A stretch of 64,000 nucleotides of DNA, taken from Jacaranda mimosifolia. Taxonomy: Eukaryota > Streptophyta > Magnoliopsida > Lamiales > Bignoniaceae. Under the pieces are notes generated by a model that was not told the DNA's origin, did not search any database, and was given only the letters and a program-made list of their open reading frames with translations. Position 1 is the stretch's first letter. Every line of letters begins with the position of its first letter. Positions 21,785 through 34,661 of this stretch are shown here, piece after piece. Location: contig CM032121.1 in the NCBI GenBank assembly GCA_018894105.1, positions 32,902,230-32,966,229 of the forward strand, in the 5' to 3' direction. The translations under genes and the position numbers were made by a program.

Positions 21785-23902
21785 ATGCCACCGGCACCAC
21801 CGCACAAACCTTCTTCCGTAGCAAGCTGCCTCATCCAAAAATGCGCCACCATGACCTCACTCCGGAAAGCACGTCAACTCCACGCCCTCCTGCTTACTTC
21901 CACAGATACCTCAACCGAATCCCCAGTGTTCCTAACCAACAACATCCTTTCCATGTACGCCCGTTGCGGGTCCTTCGTGGACTCTCAACTCTTGTTCGAC
22001 AAAATGCCTCAGAGAAACGTTGTGTCCTACAACTCTCTGATTTCCGCCTATTCACGTAGTCCTGACCATGCCCATTTGGCATTTCGGCTGTTTGATCAAT
22101 TGGAGAATGAGAGCCTCTCACCAAATGGGTTGACCATTACTAGCCTTTTGCAGGCGTCGGCTGGACTTGGAAACCTGGTGATTGGCTCTTCACTGCATGC
22201 GCAGTGCGTAAAAATAGGACTCTTGGATAATGTCCGCGTTCAGACATCTTTACTTGGGATGTATTCGAATTGTGGGGATGTGAGTTGTGCTAAGAAAGTC
22301 TTTTGCCACATTATGGATAAAGATGCCATAGCATGGAACTCAATGATTTCTGGGTGTATGAAGAATGACAAAATATTGGAAAGTCTTGAACTTTTCCAGA
22401 GTATGTTGAGGGATCGGATTAATCCTACCCAATTTACATATTCACTGGTGTTGAATGCTTGTGCCAAATTCGAAGATTATGATAGTGGGAAATTTGTCCA
22501 TGCCCAAGTGCTTTTATCAGGCACGTATATTGATTTACCTTTGCAAAACGCACTGCTTGATATGTACTGTAGCTGTGGCGACACCTACTCAGCATTAAAT
22601 GTATTTTTGAGAATTGAGAATCCTGATCTAGTTTCTTGGAACTCAATGATAGGTGGGTATTCAGAGAATGGAGAAGGAGAGAAAGCAATGGCTATGTTTG
22701 TTCAACTGAGGCGGGTGTCACCTTTGAAACCTGATGAGTACACCTTAGCAGCTGTTATTTCTGGTACAAGTGGATTCCCAGCTTGCGATTATGGAAAGCC
22801 ACTCCATGCTCAAATTGAGAAAATAGGACTTGCTCGGAGTGTGTATATAGGGAGCACACTCATATCTATGTACTTCAACAATGAGGAATCCGAGTCTTCT
22901 CAAAAGATTTTCAGTTCTTTTTCACATAAAGATGATGTTCTTTGGACCGGCATGATTGTTGGCCATGTTAGAATAGGTGAAAGTGAGGGTGCACTGAATT
23001 TCTTCCATGAAATGTCTAAGGCAGGCTGCAATCTAGATAGTTACGCACTTAGCAGTGCCTTAAGTGCATGTGCTGATCTTGTGACGCTAAGACAAGGGGA
23101 GATGATCCATTGCCTGGCTGTGAAGACAGGAAATGATGCTGAACTTTGCATGCATAGCAGTCTGGTTGATATGTATGCCAAAACTGGGGAGCTCAAAGTT
23201 GCCACATATATATTCTCTTGCCTTCCTAAGTGTGATTTGATGTGCTGGAACTCAATGCTCACAGGATATGGTAACCATGGAAAGGCCAAAGAGGCATTTC
23301 AAATTTTTTATAAGATGCTAAAGCATGGCCTGAAACCTGATCAAGTCACATTTCTATCTGTTCTAGCTGCTTGTAGCCATTGTGGCTTGTTGGATAAATG
23401 CAAATTTTTCTGGAATTTTATGAAGGAAAGTGGTTTGAGACCAGGACCCAAGCATTATTCTTGCATGATAAGTTTGTTGAGTCGGGCTGGACTGTGGGAG
23501 GAAGCTGAGGAAATGATTATTGAATCACCGTTTGTAGATGATTATCTGGAATCTTGGAGAACTGTTTTGAGCTTCTGTATCAAGAATGGAAATTTGGGTG
23601 TTGGAATCCATGCAGCTGAACAGATTTTAAACATTAATGCAGAAGATAGTGCTGCGAGTATACTGCTCACAAAGCTATACGCTGCAGCAGGGTGGTGGGA
23701 TAATGTTTCTGAGATTAGGAGAAAGATGAGAAAACAAATGTTGGAGAAAGACCCAGGTTTGAGTTGGATTGAGGTTCAAAATAATATCCAGGTGTTCTCT
23801 TCAGGCGATCAATCACACCCGCAAACTGGTGAAATGCAGGCTGAGTTGAGTAAGCTGCTGGGGAACTTAATACCAACAGTAGTAGCGGACATTACAGAAT
23901 AG
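21785..23902 (+). CDS. Pentatricopeptide repeat protein, PLS class, E subgroup (At3g50420-like)
   Basis: Single exon, 705 residues, as usual for plant PPR genes. Tandem P, L and S repeats fill most of the chain; repeat signatures include VVSYNSLISAYSR, NALLDMYCSCGD, LVSWNSMIGGYSENG and LMCWNSMLTGYGNHG. The C-terminus carries an E-type region (KDPGLSWIEV, then VFSSGDQSHPQ) and stops without a DYW domain. The order and wording match the Arabidopsis At3g50420 protein closely. The family binds organellar RNA; E-class members usually specify C-to-U editing sites in mitochondria or plastids. The N-terminus is short for a transit peptide, so localisation is uncertain. It is divergent from the Lines gene. 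Confidence 0.93.
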   Translation: MPPAPPHKPSSVASCLIQKCATMTSLRKARQLHALLLTSTDTSTESPVFLTNNILSMYARCGSFVDSQLLFDKMPQRNVVSYNSLISAYSRSPDHAHLAFRLFDQLENESLSPNGLTITSLLQASAGLGNLVIGSSLHAQCVKIGLLDNVRVQTSLLGMYSNCGDVSCAKKVFCHIMDKDAIAWNSMISGCMKNDKILESLELFQSMLRDRINPTQFTYSLVLNACAKFEDYDSGKFVHAQVLLSGTYIDLPLQNALLDMYCSCGDTYSALNVFLRIENPDLVSWNSMIGGYSENGEGEKAMAMFVQLRRVSPLKPDEYTLAAVISGTSGFPACDYGKPLHAQIEKIGLARSVYIGSTLISMYFNNEESESSQKIFSSFSHKDDVLWTGMIVGHVRIGESEGALNFFHEMSKAGCNLDSYALSSALSACADLVTLRQGEMIHCLAVKTGNDAELCMHSSLVDMYAKTGELKVATYIFSCLPKCDLMCWNSMLTGYGNHGKAKEAFQIFYKMLKHGLKPDQVTFLSVLAACSHCGLLDKCKFFWNFMKESGLRPGPKHYSCMISLLSRAGLWEEAEEMIIESPFVDDYLESWRTVLSFCIKNGNLGVGIHAAEQILNINAEDSAASILLTKLYAAAGWWDNVSEIRRKMRKQMLEKDPGLSWIEVQNNIQVFSSGDQSHPQTGEMQAELSKLLGNLIPTVVADITE

Positions 23903-25135
23903 GTGTCCAATTAGCCAACATAAAGGTTTGAAGGGGATAAGGATGTGTGACTGAGAAAGTGCTGCCTATATACATAGAAAGCAGCTTCTCCTTCAGACAA
24001 TTAGAAATCACCTGGCATAACTCATATATCAGAGAAAAATTCATGCCCCCAATCACTTGGCGAGGTGTTTCAACGGGTTCAAATTTTCATAATTCTCATA
24101 TCACATTGGCCGGCTTAGAGATGAGTTGGCTTGTTTTAGAAACAGGAGTCGTGGTAAAGTGATTCTAGTAAATCTTTGAACAAGGTTCGACTATTCGTTT
24201 GTCGATGACAAAAACAATAATTGCTCAATATTTTGAGTGGCATTAGGGGTTGGTAAAGTTTATATACCAGGAGCTCTTCAAAATGGTTTAAAGAAAGCGA
24301 AGTTTTTAAAAAACTTACCATGTGATCAAATAAAATTCAATTAAATAAATATGAAGGGAGTTAGCGACCAAAAATGGCCGCTGAGCCAATATGAATATTT
24401 TTATAGTTTTATTGAATGATAACAGCAACAAACCACTGAATTTGACAATTTTTCATATAAAATTATTGAATTAGAGATATAATAATATGAAACGAACATT
24501 ATATCAAACACCAACAGAATTGATAGCATCCCTTCTTTCAAAGAAGGGAAGAACGGATTTTTGACATTTAATTTTCAATATTCATGCTACATCCAACATG
24601 AAATTTGTGATTGATCATAAGAGGCATAATTCTATTTTCATAATTTTATCGTGGTATTTTCTTAAGATTCCTCCTTTAATAATAAATAGTATTTCGCAAC
24701 CAGATAGAGCAGAACAGAAGAATTAAAATCTTTTCCAGCAACGGGAACCAGAGATTACATGAGATCAAGAATACAAGATCTACACCTAAGAGAATCATAG
24801 ACAGTTGTACAATGTTACAATAAGATCCTTTTCAGGGTGCACATGCGGACACTAAAAAGAAAATCATCAAAATAAACCCAGAAACCAAAAGCTGATAGCA
24901 GCAAATGCAAAATGTAATTCTGTTAGAATATCTGCACTACAGGGAAACTCTTTGCGACAGAATTCAGACCCGGGGTGTACAAGTCCCAAAATGAATAGTC
25001 AATATCACCTGTTGCCATTTGCATGATTTGAGTTCATTTGAGACACCAGCAAACCATGCATGGGAGAACATGCTCCATTTGGATTTTTAAACAGTAACAA
25101 GCTGGATAATAACACTGAGGATGCCTTCTCGCGGA
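23903..25135. other. Convergent intergenic region
   Basis: Between the 3' ends of the PPR gene (plus) and NUP58 (minus); it should hold both 3' UTRs. No repeat family is recognised. A short hairpin CCCTTCTTTCAAAGAAGGG occurs at about 24531-24549. Confidence 0.5.
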
Positions 25136-28100
25136 CTAGCGACGTCCAGTGCGACTTTTTGCTCTGGCCTTCTGCAAGACAAATTGGGAGACAACTGATA
25201 TTCAAAAATCTCTCAAGCAAGCCAAATGCATACAAATAATTAACATGAGTGGGGCTAGCAAAAGCAATCAAGCTACTTGACTCTTGACTTGAAATCAATT
25301 GCTAGAAGCTTGTTTAAGCTCAGTCATTAAGCATATAAACCAAGCTTGAACAGTTATTTTGTTTGATACTTTGATAAGATTTGATGTTTGGAACTCGATT
25401 AGCTAAAAATGATAAGATGTGTATAAAAATATTAAGCTACTTCAGCCCCTGGTCAGCCCAATTAAAATTTATTTCAGCTCCACTCTAACAATCAAACAAA
25501 GCTCAAACATAATTTGAAGGTTGATAAAAAATCCAAACTTGAACAAAACCTTTTGCAGCTCAACCCAATATTTTTACAACCCTAGACATGAATATATATT
25601 ACATGCAACTATTATTCTGGTATCTAGCGCATAATCTATGCATTATTGGTATAAAAAGGGAAGAGATAAAAACAGCTTGCTAGAAAAAATTCAAATTACT
25701 CACTGATACAGTCCCAAAGCTTGCTCCTGATCCAGTTGCAGCTCCTATTCACAAAATAAACATAGTTTCATGAGAATGTGCAAGCAGAAAAACATGACAA
25801 GAAATAAATTAGTTCCATATGGCACTAATATGTAGTGTAATAAATTGAAGTGACTTTTTGGCCTTTGAATATATAACTTTTCAGCAACAATCTGCAATTT
25901 CAGGAGAAGCTCATTTACAATGCTCTTACATCAATGCATCAATGTCAACACACACACACACACACACACACACAAAGAGAAGGAAGAAGAAGAAGAAGAA
26001 GAACAGCAAGAAAAGGTAACTGTCAAGAAAGTATGTTGACTAAGAATTAGCTGACAACAATATCCAGCCTACGCAATAAAATATGTTGGATGACAAATTA
26101 CTGAACCATTCCATAAAAATTGGAATATCAAGGTTGCTACATGGGTCCAAGGTGGAAAGGAATTGATTTCTAGCAATTAACAACAAAATGGAAAAGAATA
26201 CCAGTTTCTTCTTTTCGTTTCTTATCTATTTTGGTGTTTTTAGTAATCTTAATAGCTAGCAAAATCTTGAAATGGATATAATAAATTAACTAACCTGTAA
26301 TAAAAGGTGTTGAAAAGGTTGAAACTCCAGAAGCAGGGGTCGAACTAAACAAAGGAGTGGAAATGCCAAAGGCAGATGTTGAAGTAGACAAGGAACTAAA
26401 AGGTGATGACTGGGGTGAAGCAGCAGTTCCTAACAAAGATGAGAGTGGGGCAGAAATGGTGGGGGTAGAGAACAGAGACGGAGTTGATGTGGCAGCAGCA
26501 GGAGTGGAGAAGAGTGAGGATCCACTTCCACTTGAAGCTGATAGAGCAGGAGGAGGCACATTTGCTGCAGTTGATGCTCCAGGTGCTGCTGAGGTGGCAA
26601 AAGGTACAGTAACCTGACCTGTTGGTTGTGAAACTGCAGGTAAATGTAAAGTTGGGTGAACCCTTCGAGCCGCAGCCTCCTGCTTGACTGTTTCCCGACG
26701 ATCAGCCTCAAGGAATGGATCGTTCCCATCACCTCGACGGCGTTGGTCAGCAAGATATGCTGTCTTCATGGATTCAATGTACTGATGAATGCTCTCCACC
26801 TACACCATAGTGAAAGCAAGTTATTAGCAACCAGGTACGCAAAATCAGAAGTAGAAGCACAAAACATTTGCAAATGCCACATCCACCAAACATATTGGAA
26901 GGCACAAAGAGCAAAAAAGAACACATGAAAATTGCAGCATGAATATAGAAAGATTTCAATACAGATTTTGAAAGCCATAACAGATCTTATTATGTGTGAA
27001 ATCAAGAAAAAGATTACATGATGGGAAAAGAAAATATAAATAAAGGCTCTAAAATCCCAGCCTTAAATTTATTGACCAAGGGAATAATAATAAAAAAAAT
27101 TAAAAAAAAAATATGGCATGAAAAAACTTGAAATAAAATAAGGTGTATATTCAACTCCACTTCGCAGTGTTAACAAAACTCCCAAACTATGTCTACATTA
27201 ACAGAATTCCAACACATTAACCTCATTAACAGAACTAGTTCTCTTTCACATTCAGGTTTTTCTTTCCAAAACGGAAGAAAAGGAAATTTTTGTGAACTCA
27301 CCTAGTGTGGAACATTCAAATGTAGCTTGATATGAATGATATAGAGATGGTCCCATAATTACAAAACAAAAACTATGACAAAAGGTTGAAAGCAAATAAG
27401 ATTTAGTATCGAAACAAGGATATCCATTTAATTAAGGATGCCCTCAGTCAATCTCATGCCACACCATAAAATGACAAGTTGTAATAGCAACATACATCCT
27501 TTTGCCGTCATAAACAAGAAAGCTAAAAGTCATAAACTCTTCATACCTTTGCTGCAACATGCACAAAGAAGTCATGCACATTTGTCATGACCTTAGGCAG
27601 AGATTGCAACAGCGAAGTACTTGTACTGTAAGAGTTCTTTTCAGAGTCTAAGAGCATCAACTGCTCCAACTCTTCAATCCACTGACGACACTCGGAGAGA
27701 TACTTCTCAAATCTGGCAACAGTTTGCTGCAAAAAGGGAGATGGTTTCTTTGGTAGTCCACTGTAGAAATCAAGTACTGGTACCATAGAGTTAGCTGCAG
27801 GTTGGCTGCTCGATGTTTGGGCGGTAGTTGCTCCTGAAGGTTGGGATGGTGCAGCGGCACTTGGTAAAGCAGCTTTATTTTGGTGAAGAAACCTAGGTCG
27901 TAACATCATAAAAGATCGAACAGCCACTTCTGTGTTTCTCAGCATATCTTTCACAACGGCCATTAGCTCTTGTAAAGTGGCCTTCTGTCTTTCCATCGCT
28001 ATACTAACTCCACCAAGTTCCTGAAAATGTGAGTTAGAAATATTTTAGAACAAGCAAAACCTACCAATTCAAGTGAAAAAGATAGTGGAAAAATTTTGCC

Positions 28101-29076
28101 ATAACCGAATTGAATTTCTGCATTATACAGTGTGCAAATCAACGAGCCATTCCTCATAGATTACAAATAAACTTTAACAAATATTACCAGTCAACCTAAG
28201 TAAACATGCAAGAAAAGTCATCAGAAACAGTTTATCAAGCTATAAACATCCAAGTGCAGGCATAATGAGGATGAATTCCAGATAATTGATTATAAAAGAA
28301 ACTTCGCATGTGCTACCAGAAAACCTAATTAAACATGCAAGACAAATTGTCACTACAAAAGTTACCAAGCTATGAAGGTCCAGAGCAGACATAACAAAAA
28401 TGAATTCCAGACGAATAAGTATCAAATTGATTCCTTCTCACAAATCATAAATCCCTCAAAATCTCCACAGAACAATTATCAGCATGCATCCAGTTATACC
28501 ACCGTATATTGTAAGGCATTAGATTAACAAAAACACACAAAGACTCAAAGTTAATTCTTAAACTTTTAAATTGCATATAAAAGTGCAAGCATGACATAAA
28601 CCTGAACAATATAGCTGGCATCAAGCTCAAATCCAGTATTAGAAACCGATGAGTCATAAAGCCTGCTGCACTGCTCCAAGCGCTGGCTCTCATCTCGGTA
28701 CTTCAATATTCTCTCCCTACATCCACAAAAATCCTCAATTCCCAATCAACCAAAAGAAGAACAAATTCAGAAGAAAACCCACCAAAATACTCAAAAAGAA
28801 AATGAGAAATTACTCTATTTGAAGTAGGACTTTTTGCGAATCAGGATGAAGGTCAGTCCATTTGGTACTATAAGTAGCGGGAGCTTTATCATTTGTGAAA
28901 AGATAAAGCTGCAGCTGAGGCTGAGGCTGCGGTTGCTGTTGCTGCGCCTGTGGCTGCTGAAGTTGTAACTGGAATGGGGATTGCTGTTGCTGTTGGAATG
29001 GAGTGGATTGTTGAAATTGAGACTGGAATAAGGATTGCTGTGGCTGCTGCTGCTGTGGAGTGAAGGAGAATGCCAT
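25136..29076 (-). CDS. NUP58: Nuclear pore complex protein NUP58
   Basis: Six exons: 28814-29076, 28602-28716, 27547-28020, 26295-26799, 25704-25744 and 25136-25171. Total 1434 bp, 477 residues, with all phases consistent. The N-terminus is Gln-rich (residues about 6-65), then LFTNDKAPATYSTKWTDLHP, the hallmark of plant NUP58. Residues about 85-310 form the coiled-coil region (KYRDESQRLEQC, NVHDFFVHVAAKVESIHQYI) that in the family assembles with NUP62 and NUP54 in the central channel. The C-terminal 150 residues are Ser/Thr/Ala/Pro-rich with SLFSTP repeats and only a few FG dipeptides, ending KSRTGRR. The start is the ATG at 29074-29076. Confidence 0.93.
25949..26004. repeat. (CA)n and (GAA)n microsatellites in NUP58 intron 4
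   Basis: A run of about 13 CA units ends at 25974, followed by a GAA-rich run to about 26004. Intronic. Confidence 0.95.
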
Positions 29077-32000
29077 TATGCACAATTCTAAGCTTTTGGA
29101 ATCTAAAATTTGAAGCTTTTACTCAGATTTTCATGGATGCAAGGGCAACGGAACGAAATTTGGGACGCACAATTGGAGTTTGAAAATGAACAGTTCTTTT
29201 TTCACTTCAAAACCCTAAAATGAGAGGGATAAGCGAAAAAGGCGCCATCTATCGCAAGGAAAATGAGAAGTGAAAAAGTACATAATTAGGGATGGAGTTG
29301 AAACATACTCTCATGCTTGATGCTTATGTCCCTTGTTCCGTGACTTCTTCTAGAAATTTATTACAATGAATTTTGTACAATTTTCTTTCAAAATTATCAT
29401 TCTTTTTCAAAATTTTATGGATAATAATAAATTAAAAAGTTACTAAAAATCCCATAAAATAAAGTTTTGCATCTAGAAAATATATAAAATATTTTTCAAG
29501 CTAAAGCACCCCTTTCATAAACTTTTTATTTCAAAAGGCCAATCATTAACTTTTACTATATTTTAGATGAAATTACCATTGAATATTTTATATTAAAACA
29601 TTTTTAATCTTTTTAACTTTATTTACTTATTTATATTGAAAATGTTATAAAGTTATTTATCAATTTTAAAAAAAATTAATCTTTTTTTTTGGGCAGTTTG
29701 ATTTTAAAAATTAGAATTGTCTATCTTATTTTTATATATATTCAAAAATTCAAAAAATGTGTTTCTCCAGAATTTTTAATTTATTAAAGCTAAAATCAAT
29801 TGATACCACTTAAAGAAAAACTTTTATACTAAAAAATCAATTAAATCTATTAATTTAATAAGTCATTGGCAATTTAGTCAAACAATTAGCTGTTGAGATT
29901 TTTGAAGTAAAAAATTAATGAAATGGATATTTTGAATTAAAAAATATTTTAATGAATTTTTTTATATAAAAAATATATTTAAAAGAGTTTTTAGTAAATA
30001 TTCTCAAATAAATTTATCTATAGTCATATTCACTCGAATACTATTTCATTTTGAAGAAAAACAAACATAAAGTAAATATTACCTTTGAATAAATGAATCA
30101 CGTAAGAAAATTATTATTGGAATAAAAAGTGCCTTGTAAAATATATAGCATGGTTTTATTTTTATTTTATTTTATTTGTTGTTTTTTGTCTATGCACAAA
30201 CTTATTTCAATGAAATACAATATTATGATGGGAATAATTTAATTTGATATTTTTTATTTCATTGAATAACAAACAAAATACGCTAAAATTTAATTTTCAT
30301 AATGAAGAAAAAAATTCGGACAAAAATAAAAATAAAGCAGTAGATATGTTTGCCTAATGGAGTAATGTATATTTTGGTCAACTTATTTCCAATTTTTATA
30401 TAATTTTTAAAGTTTAATATTGCAATTTTATATAACATCTCATGATTTTTAAATTATTGTATCTTTATATTCGTACAATGTTTTCTTCGTCTCAAATAAA
30501 GCAATATCCTATTAAAAATTTCAAGATAACTTTAGACTAATTATTCTTTACCCAATGAATTATTGAGTGAATCACACTGTGCATCTTCATTGAGGCATAT
30601 AACATTGCCTTGGCCATTTTAGGGATATGCCACTATTATATCAAACTTTAATGATAACATAGAACTTATGAATAGATTTATTTTAAAACTTTAGCAATTG
30701 ATTATGTTATTTTTCGAGGGCACCAGTAAATCGATAGAGTGGCAACTTCAATCGAGTGGAAATGGTTCCAATAAAATGTAGCTGTGTAGGCATGGATCGA
30801 ATCACGCAATCAAAATAAACACATCAGGCTTGTCAATGTGACCCTTGGCTAAACCCTTCCAGTGTTTAAATTTTGAGCACAATGAGAGATAAAAATAGCA
30901 GAGTGGGGGCCAAAGTATATGTAAAAGTGTACAGCATAACTGAAAACTTTGGCTAATGGAGGTACTTATAGTTGGTAACTCTGCTCACAAAAAGAAATGA
31001 GGTCAAAATGACCATTTGCTCCCTATTGGCACGTGCAATTTGATATGCCTGTAGGATCATTTGAAGTCTTTTGGCATATGTCACTCACCATGTCTTTTGT
31101 CGGCCGGAAATATGGGACAAATCTTCTGTATTTAATGTGGTGGTGATGGGCTAACAGCGCATTTAACAAAGACAGAATGTTGGTTTGATTGTATTTAATA
31201 CGGAGGTGACAGATTGAGTGTGAACAGAAAATACATTAAATGTTGTCGCACTAAAGGACTTGGTGACGTTCGACCTCCTGAGGTTGAAGAGGTTGAGCGT
31301 GTTCTCCTTTGCACTCTTCACTTCTTTTAGTAGTAGCTGCGCATGAGGTCGAGTTCCTCCCGCATGGTCAACGTGGTGAATGCGTTTGGGCAAAAAGATG
31401 AATGACCTTTCCTATTACTCAGGTTGAGTAAAGTCGACCTTACCCATATCAGAAATATTCCATAAATTCACCACAAGTGGATTATATGTATTGTTGCACA
31501 TTATAAAATGTGGAACATGTACAATAAGAAACGCCATAGTTCTAGTCACGAAGAAGCAAAATTTGTACTTAGAAGTGTGAATTCTTGAAGAAGAAGATAC
31601 AAAGAAACATTTATTGGGCCATTACTAAGCATGATAAAATGCGGAAAATTTCTGGAAATTTGTCTGTATTTTGGTCAAGTTATACGGCCCAAATTTAAAA
31701 GAATTGCTAATTTTAGCATGCAGCCTGCTAATCGCAGCAGATGCAGCAATTTTACTTTTTCAGACTCCCACTTTTTTGGTTAATTTGTGATAGCCAAAAA
31801 ACTGAAAAAGGAAAAACAAGGGTACAATGCGGATGTCTATACCCAAATATTGGCTATTATTTCTTAATCCCCCTCCTCTTAAGCCGTCTGAAATTCTATA
31901 CGCATTGCTGTCTTTTCTATGAAAAAATTTAGCACAAGCTACATCCATGTTATGTGCCTCTGCCTCACAAGGGAGCTTCCTGAAAATGACTTTTCTTATG

Positions 32001-32810
32001 GAGTAAATTTCACAAAATCATATATCACAGTTAATTTTCTTAAGATGACATCATGCATGCCATATCATTTGTTTTTATAAGTCTGAAATAACAGATTGAA
32101 TCAGTTTGATAAGTTCGACTGGGAACTTGAATTTTTGTAACAAATTATTTCGAGTTCAATATAAAATTATAAATATTTTTTAATAGGGCTGAGCCTTAAA
32201 GTTCTAATTCATTTCGAGCATAAAATCAAACGAAAAATCTTTTTAAAGGATTTGTTCATTTGCACTCCTATTTATATACCTGATTAATAAAAGAAAAATC
32301 CTTTTATCATGCTAGCTAAAATATGATTTACCCAAAATACCCTAGAAGGTGGAAGATAAGTTTATTTAAGATATCAAAATTTTATCCATAACTCAAGTGT
32401 AATCTATTCACTTATTCTCACTCTCCTAACTCTTTTCTACGGTCACGTATGTGTCATATTTACATGACAAAAACGAGCAGTACATTGTTTTTAAAGATAT
32501 CTAAACCGTTTAATAGGTAAAAATGTGAAATAGTATAAAAGACGTATTTATTCCTGCACAAATAATAATGATAAAAGTAAGAAATGACTATTTGAACTAG
32601 GGACTACTTTGGTATTTTCATAAAAAAAAGTAAGTGCCGTCTCAAATAGCTACTTCTTAGTAATTTACTTACAAAAAATATAAATTCAATATAATGTATT
32701 TATAAACACAATATAATAATAATAATATGAAATGATAATGAAAATAATAATAATTCAAAATAAGTTATTTTGAATACAAAATATATTTGTTAGTGAATAA
32801 ACTACAAACT
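29077..32810. other. Intergenic region between NUP58 and the Dof gene
   Basis: The first 200 bp should hold the NUP58 promoter and 5' UTR. 29390-30550 is very AT-rich without recognisable genes. 30710-31440 has higher GC and short minus-strand frames that look like a decayed LTR or other TE-derived segment, but no termini could be fixed. No RNA gene is seen. Confidence 0.45.
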
Positions 32811-33184
32811 TTGGACATTTAATGATGACACATTAATATTAGAATATTTACATAAATAATTTAACTTAATAAAATTGATTTCAAAATTTGATATTTATGT
32901 CGTTATCAAGTATAACTATATGTTTCTTAAAGTTGTAATAAGAAAAATTCAGAAATAATCTAAAAATAGTCGATGGTAATGCTAAAAAGAGAAAATTTTG
33001 GATATTTAATAACTACAGTAATTAAAATTAGAATAGTAACATAAATAAATTAACTTAATAAAATTAATATCAAAATTTGGTACACATGTCGCTATCAAGT
33101 GTAGTTATGTGTTTTTTTAAAATGTAATATGAAAAATCCACAAATAATATACAAATAGTCGCTAGTAGTGCTAAATATAGGGTC
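32811..33184. repeat. 187-bp tandem duplication
   Basis: Two diverged copies anchored by TTGGACATTTAATGA (32811) and TTGGATATTTAATAA (32998), each followed by ATAAAATTGATTTC/ATAAAATTAATATC, ATGTCG(T/C)TATCAAGT and AATAGTCG blocks. Intergenic, AT-rich. Confidence 0.8.
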
Positions 33185-33812
33185 AATATGGCCATTAAAC
33201 TTATTTATGTACCGTCAATATTAAAAGGACAATCATATCAAATGATACATGTTAGATCTCATTGGTTGGAATCCGCCCTATAAGTACGATTTTACTAGTA
33301 GAAAGCCCCCTACTAACTTTTCATTTCTTCAATATTTATAACTCCCTAATCTACAAATTATCTCTTCTTAATACTCAAAACTCTTTTGAATGAAATTTTT
33401 TCAAAATAAATACACGTCACACTTAAAGAATACTTATAACCGCGGAGACCGTATGTAGTTTTATAAAAATAATTGTACTTTCACCACATCATCGAAATTC
33501 ATCAGATAACCCTAAAAATTTCACTTCTTTTGGTTAATTATCATTAACTAACATTCAGAAAACTTGAGAAAATCTATTGCAGTAACCGTCGCATGAAATA
33601 ACCTTTTAAAAATTTAAACTACCCACAGACTAGAAGTGAAAAAAAAGGGATATTACAAAGACTTTATATGTTTCTACTGATCAAACACCCAATGGGCAGA
33701 GAAAAGGTGCAAACTACTTCAATTATATTGTCGAAGAGGTAATGCTACATTGCTACTTTTTGTCTCCAGTTACAACTTACACAGATATAAAAACACAAAA
33801 CATCTCAATTAT
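33185..33812. other. 3' flank of the Dof gene
   Basis: AT-rich. It includes the likely 3' UTR of the Dof gene. A TTCATTTCTTCAATATTTAT ... CCGCGGAGACCGT stretch at 33320-33452 resembles a repeat fragment, but I could not assign it. Confidence 0.35.
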
Positions 33813-34520
33813 TCATTTCATGTAACTTCCTCCTGGTGTGGAAATAGCAAGATCTGGCAAGGCAAAACAATCCCCACCTCCAACAAACCCACCCTCTCCA
33901 TTCTCAAGCTGCCACGTGTGCGCCGCCATGCTTGACTCCCCATTATTCCCACTCGTGGGCCCACCTTCAACAACCCCTGGGAAGGGCCAGACAGCCCTTC
34001 CCAGCCCAAAGCCCACATCTTCAAGCCCAGGCCCAATCCCAAAACCAAATCCGCCCAAAGCCCAAAGCCCCGTTCCCTGAGTATTCAACAGGGAAGTAAA
34101 ACTCCCACACATCTTGGTATCACTCACGAACGGCACGGCACCGCCGTGATCGGCTGCGAAAGGGACCAGAAGCTGAGATGCAGCGGCAGGAAAGCTGCGG
34201 AAGTCATGATGAGGCGACGAGAAAACAGAGGCGGCGCCAGTGGTTGTGGTGGTGGCCGTAGCAATATTATTGCGGGACCGTTTGGCATTCTTGCGGCTGC
34301 CACCGCCGACAGGTATGTCGCGGAGCGTGCCGCCGTGAGTCCAGTAGCGGCGGCACGATTTGCAGAAGTGACGAGGCTGCGAGAAGTTGTAGTTGTTGTA
34401 GTAGCAGAACTTGGTGTTGGTGGAGTCGCAGCGCGGGCAGGGAAGGTGCTCCGGCTCCGGCGGCGGCGCCCCCACTTGGCTCGATCTTGTGGGCTTCCTT
34501 TCACTCATATCTGTCGCCAT
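33813..34520 (-). CDS. DOF3.4: Dof zinc-finger transcription factor, DOF3.4/OBP1-like
   Basis: Single exon, 235 residues from the ATG at 34518-34520. The Dof finger is CX2CX21CX2C with Cys28, Cys31, Cys53 and Cys56, followed by RRYWTHGG and LRDIPVGGG; it binds AAAG-core DNA. A basic KNAKRSR tail follows. Outside the finger the [35 protein letters not shown] and PDLAISTPG blocks match Arabidopsis OBP1/DOF3.4, which is linked to cell-cycle gene expression. An in-frame ATG 20 codons upstream (34580) exists, but [10 protein letters not shown] is the more typical family start. The coding sequence is GC-rich relative to its flanks. A GA/CT microsatellite lies in the presumed 5' leader. Confidence 0.92.
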   Translation of the reverse strand: MATDMSERKPTRSSQVGAPPPEPEHLPCPRCDSTNTKFCYYNNYNFSQPRHFCKSCRRYWTHGGTLRDIPVGGGSRKNAKRSRNNIATATTTTTGAASVFSSPHHDFRSFPAAASQLLVPFAADHGGAVPFVSDTKMCGSFTSLLNTQGTGLWALGGFGFGIGPGLEDVGFGLGRAVWPFPGVVEGGPTSGNNGESSMAAHTWQLENGEGGFVGGGDCFALPDLAISTPGGSYMK

Positions 34521-34642
34521 CTTTCGCTGATCTTTCCTTTGATTCTTCCAGCAGAAATAAGAGAGGAGAAGTGTTCCCAAATGTGCGAATGAAATGTGGT
34601 TTGTGTTTGGGGGTTTACGGGCCGGGATTTTATTATGGAGGT

Positions 34643-34661
34643 AGAGAGAGAGAGAGAGAGA
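34643..34661. repeat. GA/CT microsatellite in Dof 5' leader
   Basis: About nine GA units 123-141 bp upstream of the Dof ATG; on the gene's strand it is a CT tract. GA/CT tracts in plant leaders can bind BPC/GAGA factors, which is only a possibility here. Confidence 0.85.

Noticed and set aside
26357..26617. Plus-strand frame opposite NUP58 exon 4
   Set aside because: An artefact of the Ser/Thr/Ala-rich coding strand read in reverse.
31163..31393. 76-codon minus-strand frame
   Set aside because: No recognised domain; it may be TE-derived DNA, but there is no evidence for a gene.
34146..34592. 148-codon plus-strand frame opposite the Dof gene
   Set aside because: A GC-rich antisense shadow of the Dof finger coding region.
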